Part shown: one piece after another, positions 1 through 6,199 of the stretch
How positions within the stretch are numbered: the stretch's first letter is position 1
Layout of the letters: every line of letters begins with the position of its first letter
IMG/VR virus record: IMGVR_UViG_3300031975_000022
Coordinates: 1-20,459 of that record
Source: a virus
Direction: 5' to 3' (one strand)
DNA: 20,459 bases
Notes under the pieces: generated by a model
What the model was told of the DNA's origin: nothing
Databases searched by the model: none
Seen by the model: only the letters and a program-made list of their open reading frames with translations
Position numbers and translations under genes: made by a program

Positions 1-677
1 GTATCTACAGGTGTAGTAGTTGTAGTATCTACAGGTGTAACTTGTTCTTGTTGTGCTTTAGCTTTTGCACCTGCTAGTGTATCAACACGAGTTTGTGCAG
101 GTGTTACTGTTGTTGTGTCTGCTGTAGTGTCTCTAGGATCAGCCATACCTTTAACAGGTTGTTGACTAACTCCTGTGCCATCTGAAGTAACTGATGGACC
201 ATAACCTGTAATGTTACCTTGACGATCATATATAGGAACCATATCAGCACTCTGATAGATTTTTGGGGCATCTCGGTCTTTTGCAATTGTTTCTGTAGGT
301 GTACCTGCTGGCCCTAAACTAGCTTGATAGGTAGCACTTCGAGGATCGCCTGTTCCCATTTGCGGTGTTGTACTTGCAGGTGTAGTAGCTGCAGATTGTG
401 TTTGATTAGAGGCAGAAACTAAACTACCATCGTTATTTCTTAACCTACCTTCTTGATCAAAGTATTGTGAATAGTCAACATCACCACCATTAGCAAAGTT
501 TTGTACCATACCACCATTAACCATCTGAAGGGCTTTCTGTTGATACATACCCATCTGTTGCATCTTGTCAGGATTTTGATTTAAATATTCATTAAACCCC
601 TGCATATCTCCTTGATACCCTAGAGTACCAGCAATACGTTGCATAGCTTCAGGTTTAAATCCTTTGAATTGTTTCAT
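1..677 (-). CDS. Hypothetical low-complexity phage protein, partial (C-terminus beyond window edge)
   Basis: The frame opens at an ATG at 677 (MKQFKGFKPEAMQRIAGTLG) and stays open to the window edge, so about 225 residues of the N-terminal part are visible. The start overlaps the upstream stop as TAATG, which suggests translational coupling. Residues about 35-65 are rich in Met, Gln and Gly (QMVNGGMVQNFANGG). After that the chain becomes rich in Thr, Pro, Ala and Gln, ending in repeats like TPVDTTTTPVD. No catalytic motif or membrane segment is visible. The NGG/ANGG motif resembles the GGLAFASGG stretch of the large protein at 13837-15948, so the two may be the same kind of extended virion or scaffold-associated protein; that is inference. 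Function unknown. Confidence 0.75.
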   Translation of the reverse strand, partial: MKQFKGFKPEAMQRIAGTLGYQGDMQGFNEYLNQNPDKMQQMGMYQQKALQMVNGGMVQNFANGGDVDYSQYFDQEGRLRNNDGSLVSASNQTQSAATTPASTTPQMGTGDPRSATYQASLGPAGTPTETIAKDRDAPKIYQSADMVPIYDRQGNITGYGPSVTSDGTGVSQQPVKGMADPRDTTADTTTVTPAQTRVDTLAGAKAKAQQEQVTPVDTTTTTPVD

Positions 678-1138
678 TATCTAGTTCCTATCCATACTAA
701 GCCAAACAAACCACCAGTACAAACTATAAATAAAATTATACCTGCACTCCATTCTATTATAGATTGTTTAATTTCCATTTGTTTGTGCTCATGTTCTTTT
801 TTTTGTTTTCTTATTTCTGCTTCTATTTTTAATAATTCATCCCAATGTGAAGGACCGTACATAACACAGATGTAATCTTTTAGTTCCTTACGCATAGCCT
901 CAGCTTTTTTCTTAGCTGCAAATATTTCCATTGCTTCTGCTTGAACGCCACCACCAAGAGTTTTATACCAAGGTGGTTTTTGAATTTGTCTATCGGCAAA
1001 GTCTAAATCAGATATACATCCAGCCCATTTAGTGAGTTGTGTTCCCATATCTTGTAAGTCTTTGCCTACTTGTATCCCTTTTTTAAGAGCATTGAAAGCG
1101 GCAGTAGCACCTGCAATAGCGGTAATTGGATCTATCAT
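677..1138 (-). CDS. Hypothetical C-terminally membrane-anchored phage protein
   Basis: This 153-residue protein begins MIDPITAIAGATAAFNALKK, a small-residue amphipathic N-terminus. A charged helical stretch rich in Lys and Glu covers residues about 65-125 and is probably coiled coil. A single hydrophobic segment (residues 130-150) ends the chain, with only Gly-Thr-Arg after it, so a tail-anchored topology is likely. The start ATG at 1138 has an AGAGG element about 8 nt upstream. The gene lies 20 nt after the small membrane protein at 1159-1422 and is coupled to the next gene by TAATG. Two adjacent small membrane proteins late in a structural operon could be lysis-related (holin or spanin type) or internal virion proteins. 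No lipobox or endolysin is visible, so neither role is shown. Confidence 0.8.
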   Translation of the reverse strand: MIDPITAIAGATAAFNALKKGIQVGKDLQDMGTQLTKWAGCISDLDFADRQIQKPPWYKTLGGGVQAEAMEIFAAKKKAEAMRKELKDYICVMYGPSHWDELLKIEAEIRKQKKEHEHKQMEIKQSIIEWSAGIILFIVCTGGLFGLVWIGTR

Positions 1139-1158
1139 ACATAGTGCCTCTTATAGTA

Positions 1159-1422
1159 TTAATCTTTAGCTGCCATTTTTTCTACAGAAGTACGAATAGC
1201 TTTTATGTTTTCATCTATTCTAGCCATAGATACAGCCTGTCCATGTACAGCATCTTCCATACGACCTAATCTTTGTTGTACCTCTACAATCTTAGAAGCA
1301 TTAACTTCTATATCAGAGGACATTGTACTTACAGTCCAAACAATAGCGGCACCTTGCAAAAATAATCCAAAGATTAATGTCAATGGTACAGACTTACTCA
1401 AGTGCCAGTTATCGTTAGCCAC
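1159..1422 (-). CDS. Small membrane protein with N-terminal TM and coiled coil (possible holin-like)
   Basis: This 87-residue protein has a short polar head (MANDNWHLSKS), one hydrophobic segment at about residues 12-32 (PLTLIFGLFLQGAAIVWTVS), and a C-terminal helical domain with heptad-like spacing (residues about 38-84). It looks like a single-pass membrane protein with a coiled-coil tail. Small phage proteins with this layout are often found near lysis genes, but with one TM and no family-specific motif it cannot be separated from a spanin-like or structural protein. It starts 2 nt after the stop of the gene at 1425-1769, so it is in the same transcription unit. Confidence 0.78.
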   Translation of the reverse strand: MANDNWHLSKSVPLTLIFGLFLQGAAIVWTVSTMSSDIEVNASKIVEVQQRLGRMEDAVHGQAVSMARIDENIKAIRTSVEKMAAKD

Positions 1423-1424
1423 AG

Positions 1425-1769
1425 TTAGCCCCCATTAAGTGTGTCTAAATCGTTCCATACTTTAGTGGCATGGGCCGATGCATCAAAGGTAACATCATTA
1501 CCATCGCTGTCTTGATCTTTCCAATCATTAGCATTAGCAGAGTTTGTTAGGTATGTCTGTAAGTCAGACTTGCTACTAATCTCAGCAATAGCACCTGATA
1601 TGTCTGCACCGTCATCAGCTATACCTATCATAATCCAATCTTGAGGACTAGCCGTACCAGCATCAGCTACAGGGTACATACCACCTGTGCCTTGAGGTAC
1701 ACCAAACTTTAACCATGTAGGTATTGTACCATCTGCTTCTAGTCTATACTTTACTACTTTATACGCCAT
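1425..1769 (-). CDS. Hypothetical virion-type protein
   Basis: This 114-residue acidic protein begins MAYKVVKYRLEADGTIPTWL. The first 60 residues look beta-rich (Gly, Val, Ile, Tyr alternation). The second half is more helical and ends in KVWNDLDTLNGG. There is no signal peptide or TM. A GAGGA ribosome-binding site sits about 7 nt before the ATG, inside the 3' end of the upstream gene, which it overlaps by 11 nt. Its position just after the adhesin array and the coiled-coil gene suggests a minor structural role or a chaperone for fiber proteins, but nothing in the sequence shows this. Confidence 0.75.
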   Translation of the reverse strand: MAYKVVKYRLEADGTIPTWLKFGVPQGTGGMYPVADAGTASPQDWIMIGIADDGADISGAIAEISSKSDLQTYLTNSANANDWKDQDSDGNDVTFDASAHATKVWNDLDTLNGG

Positions 1770-2595
1770 TACTTTTATCCTCTATCTGTGGTGTGTTTGT
1801 TAAAGATGTTTCGTCGTATATAATAAAGCCACGACTTTCTGCAAAATCACTTGGGCAGTGCGCCCATTTATCTGCACAACCTTCAAGCCACTGTACTGTG
1901 TGATGATGCTCTGGAGCTTTGCCTTGTTTAACTAATTCATTTTCCCAGTTAAGATAAGAGAATACTTCTGCTTGAGCTTGGGCTGCATTAATACCTAAGT
2001 CAAACAAATAAATCATGTTACCTTCATCAATCACACCTTGTCGTGGCCTTGCACTATTTAATGCTTGTTTCATACAAGTCATTATGTGGTATTTAATTTC
2101 TTCTAGCTCATAGTCTTCTTCTGTGAGTTCTTCTTTACCTATTTTTTTCATTAAGTTATCATACTGATTAGTAAAAAAGTTTAACTTACGTACTGCACCT
2201 TCAACGTAGCCACGAGATGATGCAGCGTTAGCCTCTTTCTCGTTAATCTTTATTTCAAGCATCTCACGCTCAAGATCATCAGACTCATTCTCTAGCTTAC
2301 GCTCTAGCTTCTTTAGCTTAACTTCTTCCTTCTTCATACGGAAATAGCCTTCTTGCAAAGCAGACTTGGTTTTTTCAATTTCAGCAAGCGTATGCTTTAC
2401 AGAGCGAATAGGCGTAATTGCTGTAACGTCTAGTGTTACGCTCATCATTTGTGAGTGAGACTTATAAAAGTTGCTAGATGCCTGTGCAATTGCAGGGGCT
2501 TTATCCGAAATGTTAGCCAGCATAGACTTATACTCAGGCTTTGCAGATGGAAGCTGAATGTTAAGATCTACCGTAGTTAATTCTGTGTTAGACAA
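1759..2595 (-). CDS. Hypothetical coiled-coil protein, TTG start
   Basis: This 278-residue protein is read from a TTG codon at 2595. The start is chosen because a strong Shine-Dalgarno, AAGGAG, lies 7 nt upstream, whereas the next in-frame Met (residue 25) has no such site. Residues about 68-125 are a long, highly charged helix rich in Lys and Glu, very probably coiled coil. The C-terminal third carries Trp, His and Cys in KAPEHHHTVQWLEGCADKW, a possible metal-binding cluster, though the spacing matches no site I can name. The gene has its own promoter (see 2625-2653) and is first of a short distal operon running left. I do not recognise the family; a role in fiber assembly or virion structure is only inferred from position. 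Confidence 0.8.
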   Translation of the reverse strand: MSNTELTTVDLNIQLPSAKPEYKSMLANISDKAPAIAQASSNFYKSHSQMMSVTLDVTAITPIRSVKHTLAEIEKTKSALQEGYFRMKKEEVKLKKLERKLENESDDLEREMLEIKINEKEANAASSRGYVEGAVRKLNFFTNQYDNLMKKIGKEELTEEDYELEEIKYHIMTCMKQALNSARPRQGVIDEGNMIYLFDLGINAAQAQAEVFSYLNWENELVKQGKAPEHHHTVQWLEGCADKWAHCPSDFAESRGFIIYDETSLTNTPQIEDKSNGV

Positions 2596-2624
2596 TGAGT
2601 AACTCCTTCTTATTGTTCTTGTGA

Positions 2625-2653
2625 GTTATATCATATTTTGTTAAATGTTGCAA
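2625..2653 (-). promoter_or_regulatory. Sigma70-type promoter for the distal operon (extended -10)
   Basis: On the minus strand TTGCAA (2653-2648) is followed by a 17-nt spacer and TATAAC (2630-2625), with a TG one base before the -10 (extended -10). The -35 begins 4 nt after the stop of the last propeller gene. The predicted transcript would start near 2618 and reach the AAGGAG ribosome-binding site of the TTG-started gene within about 20 nt. This is called from base matches only. Confidence 0.6.
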
Positions 2654-2657
2654 GTAC

Positions 2658-3671
2658 TTATGCAGCTATACCACCGTGGGAGTTGGAAACTGCTCCATTT
2701 GCACCGCTACCACTACTTAAATCACCAAAGTCTGTAGCATCCCCAGTTGATGCTATTGTAAAAAAATCAAGAGTATTATTATTATTGCCAACACTTGAAA
2801 CTGCTCTAGTAGAACTGGCAACAGACATACAATGTAAAGAATTTGAGTTACTTAAATTACCAAAGTCCGTAGCATTTCCAGTTGATGCTATGGTAATATA
2901 ATCAACAATATTATTATCTCCCGCACTTTCACCGCCAAAAAACATTCCTCTAGTGGTATTACTAGCACCGCCTCGAGATGGTCTACCTACAGTTAAGTTA
3001 CCAAAGTCTGTTGCATTTCCAGTTGATGCTGTAGTTATGTAGTCTATAACATCACTTGTACTATTACCTCCCCCAAACACTCCCCTAGTGCTTGATTGAC
3101 ATCCCCCTAATTGATACCTAGTAACTGATTGATCACCAAAGTCAGTAGCATTTCCTGCTGAAGCTATGGTAAAATATTCCATTCTATTATCAGAAGTTCC
3201 ACCTATTCTACCTGTAAAAACCGCCCTTGTTGAGTTTGATACACCTGCACTTGTATAAGATGTAGCACCTAAATCACCAAAGTCTGTAGCATTTCCTACA
3301 GTAGCAAAAACAATAAAATCAACAGTATTTACAAAAGAACTACCAGAATTTTCGCCACCTGCAAACAAACCTCTAATACTGTTAGAAGCACCTGCATCAT
3401 CATAACGTGATAAAGTTAAGTCTCCCCAATCAGTAGTGTTACCTGCAGAAGCAATTAATAATTGATCTAATACATTAGTTGCTGCTGCATACCCTGCATG
3501 AAAAATACCTGTAGCAGCTAAATTAGCCGCATTAGGCCAATTACCACCTCTAACATAATCATACTGATCTTGTAAGTTCCACACACCAGAAGCTGCACTA
3601 CTTACAAGTTTACCATCAGGTTCTACTTTTGTTGCGGAGATTATGTTGCCTGTCATTTGTTTGTACGACAT
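2658..3671 (-). CDS. Kelch-like six-repeat propeller protein, third paralogue (putative tail adhesin)
   Basis: The ATG at 3671 (MSYKQMTGN) is chosen because it overlaps the upstream stop as TAATG and has GGAGGA 8 nt before it. An ATG at 3692 would add seven residues without such a site. The 337-residue chain begins with an attachment-like segment (GVWNLQDQYDYVRGGNWP) that is paralleled by GVWSISTHYQ in the gene before it. Six repeats of about 47 residues follow, each with STRGVFxGG, then NxxDYITIASTGNATDFGDL. The chain ends GAVSNSHGGIAA, which looks like the first strand of a further repeat and could close a propeller ring with the N-terminal GIFHAGY strand. Unlike its paralogues, its HGG is coded CAC GGT GGT, so no Shine-Dalgarno is embedded, and no coupled gene follows. 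Host-surface binding is an inference. Confidence 0.85.
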   Translation of the reverse strand: MSYKQMTGNIISATKVEPDGKLVSSAASGVWNLQDQYDYVRGGNWPNAANLAATGIFHAGYAAATNVLDQLLIASAGNTTDWGDLTLSRYDDAGASNSIRGLFAGGENSGSSFVNTVDFIVFATVGNATDFGDLGATSYTSAGVSNSTRAVFTGRIGGTSDNRMEYFTIASAGNATDFGDQSVTRYQLGGCQSSTRGVFGGGNSTSDVIDYITTASTGNATDFGNLTVGRPSRGGASNTTRGMFFGGESAGDNNIVDYITIASTGNATDFGNLSNSNSLHCMSVASSTRAVSSVGNNNNTLDFFTIASTGDATDFGDLSSGSGANGAVSNSHGGIAA

Positions 3672-4615
3672 TATGCTAGTCCTCCGTGGCAATCTGAAAG
3701 AGCAGCACCCTTCTCCGAATTTCCAATTAAGTCTCCAAAATCTTGAGCATTTCCTGTTGATGCTATTGTAATATAATCTATAATAGCAATATCACCAGAA
3801 GCTCCATCACCACCTGCAAAGATACCTCTAGTACTATTGGCACAATTCCCAAGGAATATACCTCTGCGACCAACCGACAAATCACCAAAGTCTTGAGCGT
3901 TTCCTGCTGATGCTATTGTTACATAGTCCATTACATTGGTATCTCCATTACCCCCACCCCTAACGGCACGAATAGAATTAGAGACAGATTGAACCTGTTG
4001 TTTAGCCGCAGTTAAATCACCAAAATCAGATGCATTTCCTGCTGAAGCTATAGTTATATATTGAATAACATTTGTGTCGTTTGGAGAAGTTTCACCTCCA
4101 AGTATAAGACCTCTTGTTGTGCTACCACAGCCACTAGAGCTTCCCACTATAACTACTGTAGCATCACCAAAATCAGTAGCATTTCCTGTTGAAGCAATAG
4201 TTACATAATCTATAACATTAGTTTCCTGAGTATCACCGCAAAACACAGCACGGGTAGCACTTGATAAAGAAGCAGGACTATTTGCAGAAACCGTTCTATC
4301 CCCAAAATCAACAAGATCACCTTTTGAGTTTGGTGTAATAAATGAAATAGAATTAGCATCTGGGGTTGTTTTGGCTATAATACCTCTAGTTGACGAACCT
4401 GAACCCGAAGAGTTATTAATTGTTGCAGAAAGAGTTCCGAAATTAGTCTCGTCTCCCAAGGACGAAATATTAATAAATCCTCTTGCTACACTGTGGCCTC
4501 CAGTTCCACCCATAAATATACCAAGGTCTCCACCAGGAATAAACCCAGCCCAGCTTTGATTACCTATTGCTTGATAGTGTGTTGAGATGCTCCATACGCC
4601 ATTATGGTTGGGCAT
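3671..4615 (-). CDS. Kelch-like six-repeat propeller protein, second paralogue (putative tail adhesin)
   Basis: This 314-residue protein starts with MPNHNGVWSISTHYQAIGNQ, a short N-terminal element of the GVW..xxQY type shared with the next paralogue and probably used for attachment to the tail or to a partner. Six repeats follow. The first two are divergent (SSLGDETNFGTL, NSKGDLVDFGDR) and the last four are close to consensus (IASTGNATDFGDA and similar). The end, ALSDCHGGLA, is the conserved terminal strand. Its HGG codons (CAC GGA GGA) form the ribosome-binding site of the next gene, which starts in the TAATG overlap at 3671. The start itself uses the same arrangement from the gene upstream. 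A structural adhesin role is inferred from repeat type and position after the tail fiber. Confidence 0.85.
   Translation of the reverse strand: MPNHNGVWSISTHYQAIGNQSWAGFIPGGDLGIFMGGTGGHSVARGFINISSLGDETNFGTLSATINNSSGSGSSTRGIIAKTTPDANSISFITPNSKGDLVDFGDRTVSANSPASLSSATRAVFCGDTQETNVIDYVTIASTGNATDFGDATVVIVGSSSGCGSTTRGLILGGETSPNDTNVIQYITIASAGNASDFGDLTAAKQQVQSVSNSIRAVRGGGNGDTNVMDYVTIASAGNAQDFGDLSVGRRGIFLGNCANSTRGIFAGGDGASGDIAIIDYITIASTGNAQDFGDLIGNSEKGAALSDCHGGLA
3680..3685 (-). promoter_or_regulatory. Shine-Dalgarno embedded in HGG codons, drives 2658-3671
   Basis: GGAGGA on the minus strand is both the Gly-Gly codon pair of the conserved C-terminal HGGL and an excellent ribosome-binding site for the ATG at 3671. 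It decides that start over the ATG at 3692. Confidence 0.8.
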
Positions 4616-5175
4616 TATGAAAGTCCTCCGTGGGCATTAGATACACCAGTAGTGGCATTAGCAGGAGTAACTAAGTCACCAAAGTCCGTGGAATTACCTG
4701 CACTTGCTATGGTAATATAATCTATTACATTACTATGTGTGCCAGCGCCTTCATCATTACCTCCTGCATGTACACCTCTTGTTGAACTAGAAACGCCAGT
4801 AACATATCTTCTGTCTACAGTAAGATCACCAAAGTCAGTAGCATTTCCTGTACTTGCTATGGTAATGTATTCAACAGTTTGTCCTGAAGTTGGGCCGCCA
4901 GTAAAAACACCTCTAGTAGCACTTGATAAACCACAGCCTTGATTAGTAATTCTGCTTAAATCGCCAAAGTCAGAAGCATTACCTGTACTTGCTATTGTAA
5001 TATAGTCCATTGTATTAACTGAGTCGCTTGCACTTTGTGAATAACCACCTGCAAATACTGCTCTAGTAGATGAAGCTACCGCACTAGGATCACGAGCGAC
5101 AGTTAAATTACCAAAGTCAGTAGAGTCACCTGTACTTGCTATAGTAATATATTCTATTACATCTACTCTAGCCAT
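4615..5175 (-). CDS. Kelch-like propeller, second part of first paralogue (four repeats; probably continues the frame of 5175-5819)
   Basis: This 186-residue frame starts at the ATG in TAATG at 5175 (MARVDVIEYITIASTGDSTD), so it begins in the middle of a repeat. It carries four repeats and the conserved terminal strand GVSNAHGGLS. It lacks the N-terminal attachment element seen in the other paralogues (GVW..xxQY or a fibronectin domain), so on its own it looks like a fragment. A -1 shift at TTTGGGG (5184-5190) joins it to the preceding frame through LGDYIMARVDVIE, and the fused protein then has six repeats. Independent translation by reinitiation is also possible: GGGGA lies 7 nt before this ATG. 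The gene end contains the GGAGGA ribosome-binding site for the next paralogue. Confidence 0.8.
   Translation of the reverse strand: MARVDVIEYITIASTGDSTDFGNLTVARDPSAVASSTRAVFAGGYSQSASDSVNTMDYITIASTGNASDFGDLSRITNQGCGLSSATRGVFTGGPTSGQTVEYITIASTGNATDFGDLTVDRRYVTGVSSSTRGVHAGGNDEGAGTHSNVIDYITIASAGNSTDFGDLVTPANATTGVSNAHGGLS
4624..4629 (-). promoter_or_regulatory. Shine-Dalgarno embedded in HGG codons, drives 3671-4615
   Basis: GGAGGA within the codons for the terminal His-Gly-Gly-Leu lies 8 nt before the ATG at 4615. It has the same arrangement and nearly the same spacing as the site at 3680-3685. Confidence 0.8.
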
Positions 5176-5819
5176 TATGTAATCCCCAAACTAAATACAC
5201 CTCGTGTGCTACTACTTGCACCTCCATTAGAATTAGGATTGTGGGCAGTAGATGCATCACCAAAATCTGTAGCATTACCAGTTGAAGCAATAGTAATATA
5301 ATCTATTACATTAGATTTTCCACCTGAAGTATTCCCACCTGAATAAACACCACGAGTGCTACTAGCCATACCTCCCCTAGATGTACTAGTAATAGTCATA
5401 TCACCAAAGTCTGTAGAGTTACCTGTTGAACCAATAGTTATATATTGCAATACATTTGTACGCACGTCTGATGCACTAAATCCTCCACCTATAACACCTC
5501 TAGCAGCAGCAGGTGTAATACTATCAGTTGCATCACTAGCAGCAGATGTGCCATAAACATTAACTGCATAAGCTCTAAATGTAACAGCAGTACCTAAAGT
5601 AAGACTACTTACACTAATGGGAGAAGAACTACCTGTAGCACCTACACCATTACTAGCTGTAGCAACAAAACCTGTAATAGCAGATGTGCCTGTATTTGTA
5701 GGAGCAGTAAAACTAATACTAGCTACACCATCTGAACCACCACTAACAGTAACACCTGTAGGTGGATCAGGTGCATCTAATCCATCAGTACCAATAAAGC
5801 CACCGTTACGTCTTGCCAT
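5175..5819 (-). CDS. Fibronectin type III domain plus two kelch-like repeats: first part of first propeller paralogue
   Basis: This 214-residue frame starts MARRNGGFIGTDGLDAPDPP. Residues about 17-103 form a fibronectin type III-like domain (PPTGVTVSGGSDG near the start, FRAYAVNVYGTS near the end), common in phage tail adhesins. It then enters the propeller (ARGVIGGG, then YITIGSTGNSTDFGDM) and completes two repeats. It stops after STRGVFSLGIT, part-way through a repeat, without the terminal HGGL strand of the other family members. The stop overlaps the next ATG (TAATG). A TTTGGGG heptamer in the right phase (5184-5190) would let a -1 shift continue into 4615-5175, giving about 400 residues with the same six-repeat plan as the paralogues. 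A base undercall in the G run would look the same. Confidence 0.8.
   Translation of the reverse strand: MARRNGGFIGTDGLDAPDPPTGVTVSGGSDGVASISFTAPTNTGTSAITGFVATASNGVGATGSSSPISVSSLTLGTAVTFRAYAVNVYGTSAASDATDSITPAAARGVIGGGFSASDVRTNVLQYITIGSTGNSTDFGDMTITSTSRGGMASSTRGVYSGGNTSGGKSNVIDYITIASTGNATDFGDASTAHNPNSNGGASSSTRGVFSLGIT
5184..5190 (-). other. Candidate -1 ribosomal frameshift site (T_TTG_GGG) or broken-frame position
   Basis: Minus-strand TTTGGGG is read in the zero frame as AGT TTG GGG ATT ACA TAA, matching the X_XXY_YYZ slippery pattern. After a one-base backward slip the codons are TTT GGG GAT TAC ATA ATG, entering the frame of 4615-5175. A GAGGTG element 7 nt upstream resembles the Shine-Dalgarno stimulators of bacterial -1 sites, but it also encodes the conserved RGV. 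I see no strong downstream stem, only a weak GTAAT/ATTAC pair. A fifth G in the run would restore one frame with the identical product. Confidence 0.5.
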
Positions 5820-5821
5820 TG

Positions 5822-6187
5822 TTATGCATCATCCATAAGTTCAAAGCTACACAAGTATGTTAAGTCACTAGCTGCAGAAGCGGTAACTGCAAGTAAGTCT
5901 GTTTCATCTAAGTAAAATCCATTGTCTTTACCTACAACAACTAGTGTTGCATCAGCAGGTACAGATACTGTTTTAGCTATAGCTACATAGTTAGAACCAT
6001 TGTCTACACTTACTTCTACTGTAACATCAGCAGCATTAGCACCATCAATGTTTGCAATAATTAGTGTGTTTACTTTAGCAACTTTGTCAGCAGCTACATC
6101 AATAATATTTGCCCTACTTGTTGTTATTGCACCAGCTACTGTTGTAGGTGTAATGCTCGATACGTTAATTAGATTAATTACGGCCAT
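5822..6187 (-). CDS. Small virion-type protein (hypothetical)
   Basis: This 121-residue protein has alternating hydrophobic residues throughout, consistent with a beta-sandwich: NTLIIANIDGANAADVTVEV, then VDNGSNYVAIAKTVSVPADA and a C-terminal TYLCSFELMDDA. Short proteins of this type accompany tail and neck genes in many marine phages as virion components, but I cannot assign a specific role. The ATG at 6187 has AAAGGA about 8 nt upstream. It lies 12 nt after the tail fiber stop and 2 nt before the fibronectin/propeller gene, so it is in the same operon and may be an adaptor between fiber and adhesins (inference). Confidence 0.75.
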   Translation of the reverse strand: MAVINLINVSSITPTTVAGAITTSRANIIDVAADKVAKVNTLIIANIDGANAADVTVEVSVDNGSNYVAIAKTVSVPADATLVVVGKDNGFYLDETDLLAVTASAASDLTYLCSFELMDDA

Positions 6188-6199
6188 TTATTTTTTCCT

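Larger units (their letters stand above)
2720..5460 (-). repeat. Tandem array of 18 kelch-like coding repeats (about 141 bp each)
   Basis: The plus strand shows a recurring block close to tcaccaaagtc(t/a)gtagcatttcc, followed by gatgctattgtaatataatc, about every 130-155 bp. Copies lie near 2730, 2860, 3000, 3136, 3270, 3421, 3730, 3880, 4015, 4165, 4300, 4440, 4677, 4828, 4961, 5110, 5250 and 5400. Each encodes DYITIASTGNATDFGDL. The more variable stretches between blocks encode the STRGVFxGG strand and the loops. The conserved blocks are long enough to support homologous recombination between repeats. Confidence 0.9.

Noticed and set aside
104-286. Minus-strand 60-codon frame near the left edge
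   Set aside because: It overlaps the longer partial gene starting at 677, whose coupled TAATG start and continuous frame are more convincing. The short frame is Gln/Leu-rich shadow sequence.
2720-5460. Regularly spaced repeats that could suggest a CRISPR array
   Set aside because: The spacing is about 140 bp and the repeats are imperfect and in frame. They encode protein repeats, and no cas genes are present.
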